64,000 bases of DNA. Source: Paraburkholderia fungorum (GTDB lineage Bacteria > Pseudomonadota > Gammaproteobacteria > Burkholderiales > Burkholderiaceae). A model generated the notes under the pieces. That model was not told the DNA's origin. It ran no database searches and worked only from the letters and a program-made list of their open reading frames with translations. The stretch's first letter is position 1, and each line of letters begins with the position of its first letter. Both the position numbers and the translations under genes were made by a program. The DNA lies in NCBI RefSeq assembly GCF_902833645.1, contig NZ_CADFGE010000001.1, forward strand, positions 806,001 to 870,000, read 5' to 3'. Below, piece by piece: positions 21,254 to 31,792 of the stretch.

Positions 21254-22035
21254 GCTCCTCCGCCTCCCTCCCTAATCGCAAACCGGCCGGCACCAGCAGT
21301 TCGCTGGTGGTCCGCAACCTGAAGAAGCGTTACGGCTCGCGTACCGTCGTCAAGGACGTCTCGCTCGACGTGAAAAGCGGTGAAGTAGTCGGCCTGCTCG
21401 GCCCCAATGGCGCCGGCAAGACCACCTCGTTCTATATGATCGTCGGCCTCGTGCCGCTCGATGCGGGTGAGATCGATCTGGACGGCAAATCGATCAGCCT
21501 GCTGCCGATTCACAAGCGCGCGTCGCTGGGCTTGTCGTATCTGCCGCAGGAAGCGTCGGTCTTCCGCAAGCTCACCGTCGAGGAAAACATTCGCGCGGTG
21601 CTGGAATTGCAGTACGAAGACAACGGCAAGCGGCTCAGCAAGGACACCATCACGAACCGCACCGAGGCCTTGCTCGACGAACTGCAGATCGCTCACCTGC
21701 GTGAGAATCCGGCGCTGTCGCTGTCCGGCGGCGAGCGCCGGCGGGTTGAAATCGCCCGCGCGCTGGCCACCAATCCGAGCTTCATTCTGCTCGACGAACC
21801 GTTCGCGGGCGTCGATCCGATCGCGGTGCTGGAAATCCAGAAGATCGTCAAATTTCTGAAGCAGCGTAATATCGGCGTGCTGATCACCGACCACAACGTG
21901 CGCGAGACCCTCGGCATCTGTGACCATGCCTACATCATCAGCGACGGCAGTGTGCTAGCCGCCGGCGCGCCGAGCGAAATCATCGAAAACGAAAGCGTGC
22001 GGCGCGTCTATCTGGGCGAACACTTCCGCATGTAA
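21250..22035 (+). CDS. lptB: LPS export ABC transporter ATP-binding protein LptB
   Basis: Cytoplasmic ATPase powering LPS extraction with LptF/LptG (encoded elsewhere). 261 residues, GTG start at 21250 overlapping the lptA stop. Walker [13 protein letters not shown] (near residue 50), signature [15 protein letters not shown], Walker [14 protein letters not shown] and the switch His in [10 protein letters not shown] are all present. The extra N-terminal 15-20 residues relative to the enteric protein are usual for the group as far as I know. Confidence 0.97.
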   Translation: MSSSASLPNRKPAGTSSSLVVRNLKKRYGSRTVVKDVSLDVKSGEVVGLLGPNGAGKTTSFYMIVGLVPLDAGEIDLDGKSISLLPIHKRASLGLSYLPQEASVFRKLTVEENIRAVLELQYEDNGKRLSKDTITNRTEALLDELQIAHLRENPALSLSGGERRRVEIARALATNPSFILLDEPFAGVDPIAVLEIQKIVKFLKQRNIGVLITDHNVRETLGICDHAYIISDGSVLAAGAPSEIIENESVRRVYLGEHFRM

Positions 22036-22158
22036 GTGCCCAAGGGATTACCGGCGGCGCGAACGCGCCCGCGCCGGGTCCTTTGCGGCATCCGCACATC
22101 AGCATTTTTGACCTGGGCCGTCCCGCGCCCGACGCTGGCGAAAACGGGCGCACGCGTA

Positions 22159-22205
22159 ATTGCGAATGTCGCAATGTATCGCGGTCGTGGCAAACTCTCT
22201 ACAAT
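22159..22205 (+). promoter_or_regulatory. Inverted repeat and -10 element in front of rpoN
   Basis: A perfect 7-bp inverted repeat with a 3-base spacer (ATTGCGA-ATG-TCGCAAT, 22159-22175) lies just upstream of a -10-like TACAAT at 22200-22205, in the 185-base gap between lptB and rpoN. This suggests rpoN has its own promoter with a possible operator over the -35 area. No regulator is recognised. Confidence 0.35.
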
Positions 22206-22220
22206 GAATCTCAACTTGCC

Positions 22221-23738
22221 ATGAAAGCCAGCCTCCAACTCCGCCTATCGCAGCATCTTGCGCTGACCCCGCAACTGCAGCAGTCCATCCGGCTGCTTCA
22301 GCTGTCCACGCTCGAACTGCAGCAGGAAGTCGCAATGGCGATCTCGCAGAATCCGCTCCTCGAGAACGAGGACGACTGGATCGCGAGCCCCCTGCGCGTG
22401 GCGGCCGACGGTTCCCTGATCGCCCAGGCGCCCAATTCTTCGCCACCGTCGGACCAGATGGGCGGCAATACGTCGTCTTCGTCCACCAGCAGCAGCGAGC
22501 GTGCCGAGAATGGCGAACCGCAGGGTGTGGACGAATACAACGGCCTCGCGAGCGACGGCAACGGCGATGCGTCGCAATGGAATCTCGACGATTACGGCCG
22601 CTCCGGCAATGCGTCGGACGACGACGATCTGCCGCCGCTGCAAATTCACGAATCGAGCACCTCGCTGCGCGATCACCTGATGGCGCAACTCCGCGTCACC
22701 CAGGCGAGCCAACGCGACCGCGCGCTGATCACCTTCCTGATCGAATCGCTCGACGACGACGGCTACCTTGCCGCCACGCTCGAAGAAGTGCTGGCCGATC
22801 TGCCCGATGAGCTCGAAGTCGATCTCGACGAAATGAATGCCGCGCTGGCGTTGCTGCACAGCTTCGACCCGGCTGGGGTCGGTGCGCGCTCCGCGTCGGA
22901 ATGTCTCAAGCTGCAATTGCTGCGGCTCGAGCAGTCGCCTACCCGCACACTTGCGCTCGACATCGTCGCCCATCATCTGGAACTGCTCGCGGCACGCGAT
23001 TTCACGCGCCTGCGCAAGCATTTGAAGGCAAACGACGACGATCTGCGCGAAGCGCATATTCTGATCCGCTCGCTCGAGCCGTTTCCGGGCGCTGCGTACG
23101 GCAAGGCCGAGGCCGACTACGTGGTGCCGGACATCATGGTGCGCAAAACGGCACAGGGATGGCAGGCGGAGCTCAATCCGGAAGTGGTGCCGAAGCTGCG
23201 TATCAACCATCTATACGCGAATATTCTGCGCAATAACCGTGGCGATCCGGGCAGTGGATCGTTGCGCCAGCAACTGCAGGAAGCGCGCTGGCTGATCAAG
23301 AATATCCAGCAGCGGTTCGAGACGATCCTGCGGGTCGCTCAGGCTATTGTCGAGCGTCAAAAGAGCTTTTTTGTGCACGGCGAAATTGCCATGCGCCCCT
23401 TGGTTTTGCGAGAAATTGCTGATACGCTGGGCCTACACGAGTCAACTGTCTCGCGTGTGACAACCGGTAAATACATGCTGACCCCATTCGGGACGCTTGA
23501 ATTTAAGTACTTCTTCGGATCACACGTTTCGACTGACACGGGCGGCGCGGCCTCATCCACGGCCATTCGCGCGCTCATCAAGCAACTGATAGGAGCGGAA
23601 AACCCGAAATCTCCTCTTTCAGACAGCCGCATAGCCGAACTGCTGGCGGAACAGGGCTTCGTGGTCGCACGGCGTACCGTTGCGAAGTATCGCGAAGCGC
23701 TGAAGATTCCGGCAGTCAACCTGCGCAAGTCTCTGTAG
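22221..23738 (+). CDS. rpoN: RNA polymerase sigma-54 factor
   Basis: Alternative sigma factor for enhancer-dependent promoters (nitrogen and other regulons). 505 residues from the ATG at 22221, which begins [20 protein letters not shown], the family start; an in-frame extension to 22083 is not family-like. Region I Gln-rich helix (about 1-50), an acidic region II (about 60-145), core-binding region III, a helix-turn-helix ([20 protein letters not shown]) and the RpoN box [10 protein letters not shown] near the C-terminus are all visible. It heads the rpoN-hpf-ptsN-hprK-rapZ group. Confidence 0.98.
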   Translation: MKASLQLRLSQHLALTPQLQQSIRLLQLSTLELQQEVAMAISQNPLLENEDDWIASPLRVAADGSLIAQAPNSSPPSDQMGGNTSSSSTSSSERAENGEPQGVDEYNGLASDGNGDASQWNLDDYGRSGNASDDDDLPPLQIHESSTSLRDHLMAQLRVTQASQRDRALITFLIESLDDDGYLAATLEEVLADLPDELEVDLDEMNAALALLHSFDPAGVGARSASECLKLQLLRLEQSPTRTLALDIVAHHLELLAARDFTRLRKHLKANDDDLREAHILIRSLEPFPGAAYGKAEADYVVPDIMVRKTAQGWQAELNPEVVPKLRINHLYANILRNNRGDPGSGSLRQQLQEARWLIKNIQQRFETILRVAQAIVERQKSFFVHGEIAMRPLVLREIADTLGLHESTVSRVTTGKYMLTPFGTLEFKYFFGSHVSTDTGGAASSTAIRALIKQLIGAENPKSPLSDSRIAELLAEQGFVVARRTVAKYREALKIPAVNLRKSL

Positions 23739-23908
23739 CCCGCCGCCTCCCGCGACGGGCATTTACCGGCCGCTCCGCAGTTGGCGGACAGGCCGGCCGA
23801 TGCGACCTGCCAGAAGTCAGTCACCGGGGGGCGACTCAGGCAAGCCGACAGATCGACCGGACCTTCGTCATCGTGCGGAACAAGCGGCCTCTAGCTTGGA
23901 GAAGCACT

Positions 23909-24265
23909 ATGAATCTGCAGATCAGTGGACACCACCTCGAAGTAACGCCTGCGTTGCGCGAATACGTGATCACCAAACTGGATAGGGTGCTAAGACATTT
24001 CGATCAGGTCATCGACGGCAGTGTGGTCCTCTCGGTCGACAACCACAAGGAAAAGGAAAAGCGTCAAAAGGTTGAAATCAACCTGCATCTCAAGGGCAAA
24101 GATATCTTCGTCGAGAGTTGTGACAGCGATCTCTACGCTGCGATCGATCTGATGATCGACAAGCTCGACAGGCAAGTGATACGCCATAAGGATCGCCTGC
24201 AAGGCCATCAGCATGACGCGATCAAGTACCAGCCGGCGCCCCTACTGGACGTGCCGCCGCAATAA
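23909..24265 (+). CDS. hpf: Ribosome hibernation promoting factor
   Basis: Binds the 30S subunit in stationary phase and promotes or stabilises inactive ribosomes. 118 residues, between short HPF (about 95) and long HPF (about 190), which fits a short-type protein with a small C-terminal tail. It starts [20 protein letters not shown] at 23909 with GGAG eight bases upstream. Located between rpoN and ptsN, as in many proteobacteria. A terminator follows. Confidence 0.94.
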   Translation: MNLQISGHHLEVTPALREYVITKLDRVLRHFDQVIDGSVVLSVDNHKEKEKRQKVEINLHLKGKDIFVESCDSDLYAAIDLMIDKLDRQVIRHKDRLQGHQHDAIKYQPAPLLDVPPQ

Positions 24266-24330
24266 GGAAAATTAGAAGGCTTTTTTTACATTCCTTCGCT
24301 TTTTCCCAGTTGCCGTTATTTACCCCAGCC

Positions 24331-24357
24331 AAACCGCCCGAAACCGGGCGGTTTTTC
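24331..24357 (+). terminator. Rho-independent terminator after hpf
   Basis: Stem AAACCGCCCG / CGGGCGGTTT with a 3-4 base loop followed by a T run. It separates rpoN-hpf from ptsN, implying that ptsN has its own promoter. Confidence 0.8.
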
Positions 24358-24461
24358 GTTTCCGGGCCGCTTTCTCACCCCGCGGCACAAGTCGGATCAA
24401 TCCTGCAAAGAAACCCATGAAGCATGGATGGCGCGCCGCACCATCCGTGGCTACCCTGTTC

Positions 24462-24467
24462 TATAAT
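24462..24467 (+). promoter_or_regulatory. -10 element of a probable ptsN promoter
   Basis: A perfect TATAAT lies 100 bases past the hpf terminator and about 160 bases before the ptsN start. No matching -35 is visible at 17 bases. The stretch between it and ptsN (24468-24629) holds no clear structure, so the untranslated leader would be long. Confidence 0.4.
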
Positions 24468-24629
24468 GTTCCGGTTACCATCGGGGTCAAGCTAGCTCAT
24501 ACGGAAATCGGTCTGCCGGAGTCCTGTGCTTTCGGACTCCAACGCACGTCTTCCGTGAGCATCAAACGAATGGAACGCCACTCAAACGCCCCAGCGAGGA
24601 GAACCCAGGCCACGTTTTCGCCTGTCAAC

Positions 24630-25085
24630 ATGAATCGTTTAGCCAAATTTCTTCCCCTCGAGAACGTCGTCGTCGGACTATCGGTCACCAGCAAGAAGCG
24701 CGTATTCGAGCAAGCGGGCCTGATCTTCGAGAACCAGAACGGCATCGCCCGTAGCACGGTCACTGACAATCTGTTTGCGCGCGAGCGCCTCGGATCGACG
24801 GGGCTGGGCGAAGGCGTCGCGATTCCGCATGGCCGGATCAAAGGCTTGAAGCAACCGCTCGCCGCGTTCGTCCGGCTCGCTGAACCCATCCCCTTCGAAT
24901 CGCCCGACGGCCAGCCGGTCTCGCTGCTGATCTTCCTGCTCGTGCCCGAGCAGGCCACCCAGCAACACCTCGAAATCCTCTCGGAAATCGCCCAGTTGCT
25001 GTCCGACCGCGAGACCCGCGAGCGCCTGCACACGGAAGAAGACCGCGAATCGTTGCATCGCCTGCTCACTCAGTGGCAACCTTGA
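24630..25085 (+). CDS. ptsN: PTS-Ntr IIA protein (EIIA-Ntr)
   Basis: Regulatory EIIA of the nitrogen-related phosphotransferase chain. 151 residues. The phosphorylated His lies in GEGVAIPHGRIKG at about residue 66. The start at 24630 (MNRLAKFLPLENVVVGL) is the family start; the frame is open back to 24417 but those residues are unlike EIIA. The ribosome site is not obvious (GAGGAG is about 25 bases off). Followed by hprK, so PTS-Ntr output and HPr kinase are linked. Confidence 0.95.
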   Translation: MNRLAKFLPLENVVVGLSVTSKKRVFEQAGLIFENQNGIARSTVTDNLFARERLGSTGLGEGVAIPHGRIKGLKQPLAAFVRLAEPIPFESPDGQPVSLLIFLLVPEQATQQHLEILSEIAQLLSDRETRERLHTEEDRESLHRLLTQWQP

Positions 25086-25111
25086 TGCATCGGCGATTGT
25101 CCGCGCGCCGT

Positions 25112-25170
25112 TTACCCGCCTGCTTACCCGCCTGCTCATGCAGCGGGTTACCCGCCGGCGTGCGGGTAAC
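25112..25170 (+). repeat. TTACCCGCC repeat cluster with perfect hairpin
   Basis: Two exact tandem 12-mers (TTACCCGCCTGC, 25112-25135), a third partial copy (TTACCCGCC, 25148-25156) and an inverted copy, so that GTTACCCGC and GCGGGTAAC (25147-25170) form a perfect 9-bp hairpin with a 6-base loop. All lie in the 159-base gap between ptsN and hprK. Confidence 0.6.
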
Positions 25171-25244
25171 GCTGAGCAAGGAAAACGGTCCGCATTAGCG
25201 CCCCCCTTTGCCCGGAAAGCGGCCCACATTGGAGTCACTGACTC

Positions 25245-26213
25245 ATGGATACGTCCAGCATCAACGCCCAGAGCATTTTCGACGACAACGCCGCCACGCT
25301 GAAGCTGAGCTGGCTGACGGGGCATGAAGGCTGGGAGCGCGGCTTTTCTTCGGAATCGGTCGCCAATGCCACGTCGAGCGCCGACCTCGTCGGCCACTTG
25401 AATCTGATCCACCCGAACCGGATCCAGGTGCTCGGCGACGCTGAAATTGACTACTACAAGCGCCAAACCGACGAAGACCGCTCGCGCCACATGGCCGAGC
25501 TGATCGCGTTGGAGCCGCCGTTTCTGGTGGTGGCAGGCGGCGTCGCGGCGCCCCCTGAACTGGTGCTGCGCTGCACGCGCTCGTCCACGCCGCTGTTCAC
25601 CACCCCCATGTCCGCCGCCGCGGTGATCGACAGCCTGCGCCTCTACATGTCGCGCATTCTCGCGCCGCGTGCCACGCTGCACGGTGTGTTTCTCGACATT
25701 CTCGGCATGGGCGTGCTGCTCACCGGCGATTCCGGTCTCGGCAAAAGCGAACTCGGGCTGGAACTGATCAGCCGCGGCCACGGCCTCGTCGCCGACGACG
25801 CGGTGGATTTCGTGCGCCTCGGCCCGGATTTCGTCGAAGGACGCTGCCCGCCGCTGCTGCAGAACCTGCTCGAAGTACGCGGCCTCGGCCTGCTCGACAT
25901 CAAGACGATCTTCGGTGAAACCGCGGTACGCCGCAAAATGAAGCTGAAACTGATCGTGCAACTGGTGCGCCGCCCCGACGGCGAATTCCAGCGGCTGCCG
26001 CTGGAAAGCCAAACCGTCGACGTGCTCGGCTTGCCGATCAGCAAAGTCACGATTCAGGTTGCGGCCGGTCGCAACCTCGCCGTGCTGGTCGAAGCGGCCG
26101 TGCGCAACACGATCCTGCAACTACGCGGCATCGATACGCTACGCGACTTCATGGATCGCCAGCGTCTGGCCATGCAGGACCCGGACAGCCAGTTTCCCGG
26201 CAAATTAATCTGA
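25245..26213 (+). CDS. hprK: HPr kinase/phosphorylase
   Basis: Bifunctional enzyme that phosphorylates and dephosphorylates the regulatory serine of HPr. 322 residues. The N-terminal domain is about 1-135; the C-terminal kinase domain has the P-loop [14 protein letters not shown] near residues 160-175, and the HPrK signature region near [19 protein letters not shown]. In proteobacteria it usually sits, as here, between ptsN and rapZ. No separate hpr gene is in this stretch; a fused HPr domain occurs in the gene at 52468-55059. Confidence 0.96.
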   Translation: MDTSSINAQSIFDDNAATLKLSWLTGHEGWERGFSSESVANATSSADLVGHLNLIHPNRIQVLGDAEIDYYKRQTDEDRSRHMAELIALEPPFLVVAGGVAAPPELVLRCTRSSTPLFTTPMSAAAVIDSLRLYMSRILAPRATLHGVFLDILGMGVLLTGDSGLGKSELGLELISRGHGLVADDAVDFVRLGPDFVEGRCPPLLQNLLEVRGLGLLDIKTIFGETAVRRKMKLKLIVQLVRRPDGEFQRLPLESQTVDVLGLPISKVTIQVAAGRNLAVLVEAAVRNTILQLRGIDTLRDFMDRQRLAMQDPDSQFPGKLI

Positions 26214-26285
26214 ATCCGCGACACTCCGCGGCGCCGTGCCGGGGCCGCGAATGGCGGCTACAGCGGCACGCGCGCGGGGACCAGA

Positions 26286-26294
26286 TGCTATGAT
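26286..26294 (+). promoter_or_regulatory. Extended -10 element for rapZ
   Basis: TGCTATGAT matches an extended -10 (TG-n-TATGAT) 24 bases before the rapZ ATG, in the 105-base gap after hprK. It suggests rapZ can be transcribed separately. Confidence 0.4.
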
Positions 26295-26318
26295 GAACTG
26301 TACGGATTTCACGACCCC

Positions 26319-27212
26319 ATGCGCATAATCCTGATCACCGGTATTTCCGGCTCCGGCAAGTCAGTTGCCCTGAACGCGCTAGAAGACGCAGGCTATTACT
26401 GCGTCGACAATCTGCCGCCGCGTTTTTTGCCGCAACTGGCCAACTATCTCGCCGACGACGGCCAGGAGCGCCTCGCGGTCGCCATCGACGCGCGTTCGAG
26501 CGCTTCGCTCGACGAAATGCCCGCGATGATCCGCGATCTGTCGCGCGCCCACGATGTACGGGTGCTCTTCCTGAACGCAAGCACACAGTCGCTGATTCAA
26601 CGCTTCTCCGAAACGCGCCGCCGCCATCCGCTGTCCGGTTCCACCGCGCATGATGCGGACGTCGGCCTGTTGACGTCGCTCGCCGAAGCAATTGAACGCG
26701 AGCGCGAACTCGTGGCGGGCCTCGCCGAATTTGGCCATCAGATCGACACCAGCAATCTGCGCGCAAATGTGCTGCGTGCATGGGTGAAACGCTTCATCGA
26801 ACAGGAAGATGCGGGGCTCGTGCTGATGTTCGAGTCCTTCGGTTTCAAACGTGGCGTGCCGCTCGACGCCGATTTTGTTTTCGACGTACGCACGCTGCCG
26901 AATCCGTACTACGATCATGAGTTGCGACCGCTCACGGGCCTCGACAAACCGGTGATGGATTTTCTCGACGCGCTGCCGGTCGTGCATGAAATGATCGACG
27001 ACATCGAGAAATTCCTCGTCAAATGGCTTCCGCATTTCCGCGATGACAATCGTAGTTACCTGACAGTCGCGATCGGTTGCACGGGCGGCCAGCACCGCTC
27101 GGTGTTTATTGCGGAGACGCTTGCCGCGCGTCTCGCAACGTCGGCGAATGTCATTGTGCGGCACCGCGATGCGCCGGTCCCCATCGGCGAATCATCGAAG
27201 TTAGTGGCTTAA
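26319..27212 (+). CDS. rapZ: RNase adapter / nucleotide-binding protein RapZ
   Basis: RapZ-family ATPase; the enteric member steers RNase E to the sRNA GlmZ to control glucosamine-6-phosphate synthesis. 297 residues. N-terminal P-loop domain (Walker [15 protein letters not shown] at residues 8-21) and C-terminal domain with [20 protein letters not shown], the conserved basic/phosphate-binding part. No GlmZ-like RNA is apparent nearby, so its role here may differ from that in E. coli. Confidence 0.95.
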   Translation: MRIILITGISGSGKSVALNALEDAGYYCVDNLPPRFLPQLANYLADDGQERLAVAIDARSSASLDEMPAMIRDLSRAHDVRVLFLNASTQSLIQRFSETRRRHPLSGSTAHDADVGLLTSLAEAIERERELVAGLAEFGHQIDTSNLRANVLRAWVKRFIEQEDAGLVLMFESFGFKRGVPLDADFVFDVRTLPNPYYDHELRPLTGLDKPVMDFLDALPVVHEMIDDIEKFLVKWLPHFRDDNRSYLTVAIGCTGGQHRSVFIAETLAARLATSANVIVRHRDAPVPIGESSKLVA

Positions 27213-27251
27213 CCGGCCGCGTCGCGCGGCCTCAACTCGAAGCGTTGCGCC

Positions 27252-27884
27252 ATGTCTTCTTCTACTGTGCTTGCCGATGTGCCGCTGTTTCCGCTGCATA
27301 CGGTGCTGTTTCCCGATGGACTGCTGCCACTGAAAATCTTCGAAGCGCGCTATCTCGATATGGCGCGCGACTGTCTGCGTGACAAGACGCCGTTCGGCGT
27401 ATGTCTGCTGAAGAGCGGCGCCGAAGTGGCACGCGCCGAAGAGCCTTCGGTCCCCGAAGCAATTGGCTGTCTCGCCGAAATCGAAGAGTGCGATGTCGAA
27501 GCGTTCGGCATGCTGTTGATTCGGGCACGAGGCACGCGACGATTTCGCCTGCTATCGCATCGCGTAGAGGCGAGTGGCTTGCTCGTAGGCATGGCCGAGC
27601 CGCTTGGAGAAGACATCCCGCTCGAGGGTAATGAGCAACTGGCCAAATTCGGCGCGTGCGCGGAAGTGCTCGAACGGATTATCGCTACGATTAGAGAGCG
27701 GGATCCCGATAGCCTGCCGTTCGCTGAGCCGTTCAGGCTCGAAGATCCGTCATGGGTATCGAACCGGCTCGCGGAAGTGCTGCCGATCGCCCTTCGCGCA
27801 CGACAAAAACTAATGGAATTGCAGGACGCAGGCGCGCGAATCGACGTGGTGCATCACTATATGCAGCAGCATCAACTGCTTTGA
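27252..27884 (+). CDS. LON peptidase N-terminal (substrate-binding) domain protein
   Basis: Stand-alone Lon N-domain protein of 210 residues without ATPase or protease parts. The fold start VPLFPLHTVLFPDGLLPLKI and the EARYLDMARDCL stretch are typical. Such proteins are common; their role is not established. It follows rapZ by 39 bases on the same strand and is convergent with mutY. Confidence 0.88.
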   Translation: MSSSTVLADVPLFPLHTVLFPDGLLPLKIFEARYLDMARDCLRDKTPFGVCLLKSGAEVARAEEPSVPEAIGCLAEIEECDVEAFGMLLIRARGTRRFRLLSHRVEASGLLVGMAEPLGEDIPLEGNEQLAKFGACAEVLERIIATIRERDPDSLPFAEPFRLEDPSWVSNRLAEVLPIALRARQKLMELQDAGARIDVVHHYMQQHQLL

Positions 27885-27910
27885 TGTGACCTGCGTTTTA
27901 CTGTGATTGC

Positions 27911-29026
27911 CTAGATCAACGAGCCCTGCAAGCCGTCCAGCAGTTTGCGCACCGGCGCAGGCACGCCGAACGAGTCAAGATCGCTTAGCGGGACCCATGC
28001 GGTATCCGCGTCGCCTAGCGCGGAGAATGCACCCGCGCGGCGATCCAGCTCAACCAGCCGCGGCTCGATATCCAGCTTGAAATGCGTGAAAACATGCGTA
28101 AGCGGCGCGAGCGGTGAAGCCGCTCCGTCGCCACCGAAGGCACGCGCACGTTCGGCGAGCGCGGCTTCGTCGGCGGCTTCGGGCAGGCTCCACAAGCCTC
28201 CCCAGATGCCCGACGGCGGGCGCTTTTCCAGCATCACCGCATTGCCGTCGCGCAGCACCAGCATCCATGTGCGGCGCGTCGGCACAGCCTTCTTTGGCCT
28301 TGCTGTAGGCAGTACACGCTGACGTCCGGTTACGTTGGCCACGCAGTCGGCGGCGAACGGACAGCGCAGACAATCCGGCTTGCCGCGCACGCACAAGGTT
28401 GCGCCGAGGTCCATCAGACCTTGCGTGTATGCACTGACCTCATCTTCCGATGCATTGGACGGCAGCAGCGATTCCGCCAGCGCCCACATCGCATTCTCGA
28501 CTTTCTTTTCGCCTGGAAAACCTTCGACGCCGAATACGCGCGCCAGCACGCGCTTCACGTTGCCGTCGAGAATCGTGGCCCGCGCGCCGAACGCGAAAGA
28601 GGCAATCGCGGCTGCCGTGGAGCGGCCGATGCCAGGCAATTCCGCGAGTTCATCGGCAGAAGCGGGAAACGCGCCGCCATGCTGTTCGACGACCACCTGC
28701 GCGCAGCGGTGCAGATTGCGCGCGCGCGAGTAGTAACCGAGGCCGGCCCACAAGGCCATCACATCGTCCGCCGGCGCGGCGGCAAGCGAGGCGACATCCG
28801 GACAACGCGCAAGAAACTTTGCGTAGTACGGAATCACCGTCGAGACCTGCGTCTGCTGCAGCATGATTTCCGACAGCCAGATGCGATATGGGTCACGCGT
28901 GTTCTGCCACGGCAGATCATGACGGCCATGCTGGCGCTGCCACGCAATCAGCCGCGCGGAAAAATCAGACATAAGCGGGAAAGCTGGAGCAGCGGACGGA
29001 GCAGACGGGCGTAAGCGAGATGGCAT
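27911..29026 (-). CDS. mutY: A/G-specific adenine glycosylase
   Basis: Removes adenine mispaired with 8-oxoguanine. 371 residues from 29026, or 353 from a second ATG at 28972; neither has a strong ribosome site, and the first leaves 6 bases after the mutM stop. HhH-GPD core with the catalytic Asp region (ELPGIGRSTAAAIASFAFG, LDGNVKRVLAR), the iron-sulfur cluster Cys-x6-Cys-x2-Cys-x5-Cys (CVRGKPDCLRCPFAADC), and a C-terminal Nudix-like MutT domain that senses 8-oxoG. Forms the GO repair pair with mutM just upstream. Confidence 0.95.
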   Translation of the reverse strand: MPSRLRPSAPSAAPAFPLMSDFSARLIAWQRQHGRHDLPWQNTRDPYRIWLSEIMLQQTQVSTVIPYYAKFLARCPDVASLAAAPADDVMALWAGLGYYSRARNLHRCAQVVVEQHGGAFPASADELAELPGIGRSTAAAIASFAFGARATILDGNVKRVLARVFGVEGFPGEKKVENAMWALAESLLPSNASEDEVSAYTQGLMDLGATLCVRGKPDCLRCPFAADCVANVTGRQRVLPTARPKKAVPTRRTWMLVLRDGNAVMLEKRPPSGIWGGLWSLPEAADEAALAERARAFGGDGAASPLAPLTHVFTHFKLDIEPRLVELDRRAGAFSALGDADTAWVPLSDLDSFGVPAPVRKLLDGLQGSLI

Positions 29027-29032
29027 TGAAAA

Positions 29033-29863
29033 TTAGCGCTGGCAGGTGGGACAAAAATACGTGGAGCGCTGCCCCTGCACGATCTGTTTGATCGGCGTTC
29101 CACACACACGGCATGGCAGCCCCGCGCGATCATAGACGAAATAGTCGAGCTGGAAGTAACCGCTTTCGCCATCGCTGCCGACGAAATCGCGCAGCGTGCT
29201 GCCGCCCTTCTCGATCGCGGCGGCGAGCGTGACGCGCACCGCGTCCGCCAGCAAATCGTAGCGCACGAGCGAGACGCGACCCGCCGCGGTGGCGGGCCGG
29301 ATACCGGCGCGAAAAAGGCTTTCGGATGCGTAGATATTGCCCACCCCGACCACGATCTCGCCCGCCAGCAACGCCTGCTTCACCGATACCTTGCGTCCGC
29401 GCGTCAGCCGGTGCATCAGCGCGCCGGAAAAACCCGGCGAAAACGGCTCGACCCCGAGCCCCGCGAGCAATGGGTGCTCGAGCACGTCGCCGGCTTCGCG
29501 CGGGTGCCACAGCACCGCGCCGAAGCGGCGTGGATCGCGATAGCGCAAAATGAATTCGTCGAAAATCCAGTCGATGTGGTCGTGTTTCGCCGCGGCCGGC
29601 GGATGCGGCACATGACGCAACACACGCAGCGTGCCGGTCATGCCCAGATGCACTATGAACCAGCCGGCGTCGATTTCGAACAGCAGATACTTGCCCCGCC
29701 GCTCGACCTTGCGCACCACGCTGCCGCGCAAGGTTTTCGCAAGGTCCGCCGGAATCGGCCAACGCAGCGCGGGCGCGCGCACATCGACGCGTTCAACCTT
29801 GCGCCCGGACACATACGGTTCAATTCCCCTTCGGGTAACCTCAACTTCTGGCAACTCTGGCAT
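29033..29863 (-). CDS. mutM: Formamidopyrimidine-DNA glycosylase
   Basis: Excises 8-oxoguanine and formamidopyrimidines. 276 residues. Mature N-terminal [12 protein letters not shown] (the catalytic Pro2, Glu3), helix-two-turn-helix region ([17 protein letters not shown]), and a C-terminal zinc finger CRVCGTPIK...CPTCQR. The start at 29861-29863 is fixed by the PELPE motif; the frame is open much farther upstream but that part overlaps the divergent TPR gene. Operon with mutY. Confidence 0.97.
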   Translation of the reverse strand: MPELPEVEVTRRGIEPYVSGRKVERVDVRAPALRWPIPADLAKTLRGSVVRKVERRGKYLLFEIDAGWFIVHLGMTGTLRVLRHVPHPPAAAKHDHIDWIFDEFILRYRDPRRFGAVLWHPREAGDVLEHPLLAGLGVEPFSPGFSGALMHRLTRGRKVSVKQALLAGEIVVGVGNIYASESLFRAGIRPATAAGRVSLVRYDLLADAVRVTLAAAIEKGGSTLRDFVGSDGESGYFQLDYFVYDRAGLPCRVCGTPIKQIVQGQRSTYFCPTCQR

Positions 29864-29950
29864 GTCTAACTGGTGTGCAACTTGCGTGAGTGGTTGTGCG
29901 CTTATTGTAGCGAGCGCGTTACAATCGTCCGAAACATTGAACGGATTTCC

Positions 29951-31792
29951 ATGAACTTGTCCTTCGTGAAGCTGTTTTCGAAGCGCCCGGCTAGCGCATC
30001 CCGCGTGCCGCACGCCGTGTCCGCTCGCCGTATGCTCGGTGCCGCCGCGCTCGCCGTCTGGGCACTGGCTGCCGTGCCCGCGCACGCGCAGGATCCATCG
30101 CCCGACTCGGATGACACTTCCGTCACGCTGCCGGACCCGCTCGGCCCGGCAACGGCGGACGACCAGAAGTCGCTGCCGAATGTGCCGCTGTCCAGCCAGA
30201 TCGTATTCCAGGTGCTCGCCGCCGAAGTCGCCTTGCAACGCGACCAGCCGGCGCCCGCCTATCAAACCTACCTCGCGCTCGCCCGCGATACGCACGACCC
30301 GCGCATGGCGCAACGCGCCACGGAAATCGCGCTGGCCGCGCAAAGTCCGTCGGACGCTTTGGCCGCCGCGCAATTGTGGCAGCAGTATGCGCCGAATTCG
30401 GAACGCGCCGCGCAACTCGACGCGTCCCTGCTCGTCTTGTCAGGCAAGCCTGACGACGCCTCGCCGATCCTCGCGCGAGAACTCGCGAAAGTGCCGGCCG
30501 ACAATCGCGGCAGCGCAATTCTGGCGCTGCAGTTGCTGCTCTCGCGCGGTCCTAACCGGATCGGCGGTTTGCATGTGCTGCAAGATCTGCTGAAAAACGA
30601 CCTGAACCGGCCGGAAGCGCAACTGGCTATCGCACGCCAGCAACTCCTTTCCGACGATGCGCCGGGTGCGCGCAAGTCGCTCGAACAGGCGCTCACGCTC
30701 AAGCCCGACTATTTGCCGGCCGCACTGATGCTGTCGCAGATGGGGCCGGAGGAGCGCAAAGAAGGCATCGCATCGCTCGAAAAGTATGTGCAGCAGAATC
30801 CGAAATCGCATGACGCCCGTCTCGCGCTCGCCCAGATGTATCTCGCGAGCGACCGTCTGGACGACGCGCAAAAGCAGTTCGAGATCATGCACAAGAACAA
30901 CGCGGCCGACCTCACGCCGCTGATGGCGCTCGCGCTGATCAAGATCCAGCAGAAGAATTTCACCGACGCGCAAACCTACCTGACCCAGTACGCGCAGCAA
31001 GCCGAGAAAACGCCGGGTGCCGATCCGGGCCAGGCGTATATCTATCTTGCGCAACTGTCGCTCGAACAAAAGAACGAAGCGGCGGCGACGAACTGGTTGA
31101 ACAAGGTTTCACCGTCGAGCCAGCAATTCATGCCGGCGCAGATCACACGGGCGCAACTGCTCGCCAAGCAGGGCAAGACTGACGACGCACGCAAGCTGCT
31201 GGCCAGCCTGCAATCGCCCGACCCGCGCGACCAGGCGCTGATTGCCCGCACCGACGCGGCGATTCTGTTCGACGCGAAGCGCTACCCGGAGGCGGAAACA
31301 CGCCTGCAACAAGCAACGGCGGCCTTCCCCGACGATCCCGATCTGACCTACGACTACGCGATGGCCGCCGAAAAGACCGGTCATTACGATGTCATGGAAG
31401 CGCAACTGCGCAAGCTGATCCAGACGCAGCCGGATAATCCGCAGGCATATAACGCGCTGGGCTATTCGCTGGCCGATCGTAATCAGCGCCTGCCGGAAGC
31501 CGACAAGCTGATCGAGAAAGCCTCGTCACTGGCGCCGAACGACGCCTTCATCATGGACAGCGTCGGTTGGGTCAAGTACCGGATGGGCGATACGACAGAT
31601 GCAATCAGGCTGCTGCGCAAAGCATACGACCTCCAGCCGAACGCCGAAATCGGCGCGCACCTCGGCGAAGTGCTGTGGAAAACCGGCGCGCAGGATCAGG
31701 CTCGCGCCGCCTTCCGTGACGCGCGCAAGCTCGAACCGGACAACGACACGCTAGTCAAAACGCTGCAACGCCTTCAGGTAAACGATCTTTGA
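29951..31792 (+). CDS. TPR-repeat exported protein
   Basis: 613-residue protein with an N-terminal signal peptide (Ala-rich hydrophobic stretch ending near AHAQ, about residue 47) and many tetratricopeptide-like helical repeats over the rest (for example [20 protein letters not shown] and [20 protein letters not shown]). Such proteins are scaffolds; here it precedes lolB with overlapping TGATG, so an envelope or lipoprotein-related role is plausible but not shown. The start at 29951 is the one right before the signal peptide; the longer frame to 29873 is not needed. Confidence 0.85.
   Translation: MNLSFVKLFSKRPASASRVPHAVSARRMLGAAALAVWALAAVPAHAQDPSPDSDDTSVTLPDPLGPATADDQKSLPNVPLSSQIVFQVLAAEVALQRDQPAPAYQTYLALARDTHDPRMAQRATEIALAAQSPSDALAAAQLWQQYAPNSERAAQLDASLLVLSGKPDDASPILARELAKVPADNRGSAILALQLLLSRGPNRIGGLHVLQDLLKNDLNRPEAQLAIARQQLLSDDAPGARKSLEQALTLKPDYLPAALMLSQMGPEERKEGIASLEKYVQQNPKSHDARLALAQMYLASDRLDDAQKQFEIMHKNNAADLTPLMALALIKIQQKNFTDAQTYLTQYAQQAEKTPGADPGQAYIYLAQLSLEQKNEAAATNWLNKVSPSSQQFMPAQITRAQLLAKQGKTDDARKLLASLQSPDPRDQALIARTDAAILFDAKRYPEAETRLQQATAAFPDDPDLTYDYAMAAEKTGHYDVMEAQLRKLIQTQPDNPQAYNALGYSLADRNQRLPEADKLIEKASSLAPNDAFIMDSVGWVKYRMGDTTDAIRLLRKAYDLQPNAEIGAHLGEVLWKTGAQDQARAAFRDARKLEPDNDTLVKTLQRLQVNDL

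Noticed and set aside
22183..22205. Sigma-54 promoter in front of rpoN (TGGCAA...TACA)
   Set aside because: The GG-N10-GC spacing gives AC in place of GC; match too weak to claim.
29864..30415. N-terminal extension of mutM
   Set aside because: Overlaps the divergent TPR gene; mutM must begin at MPELPE because Pro2 is the catalytic nucleophile.
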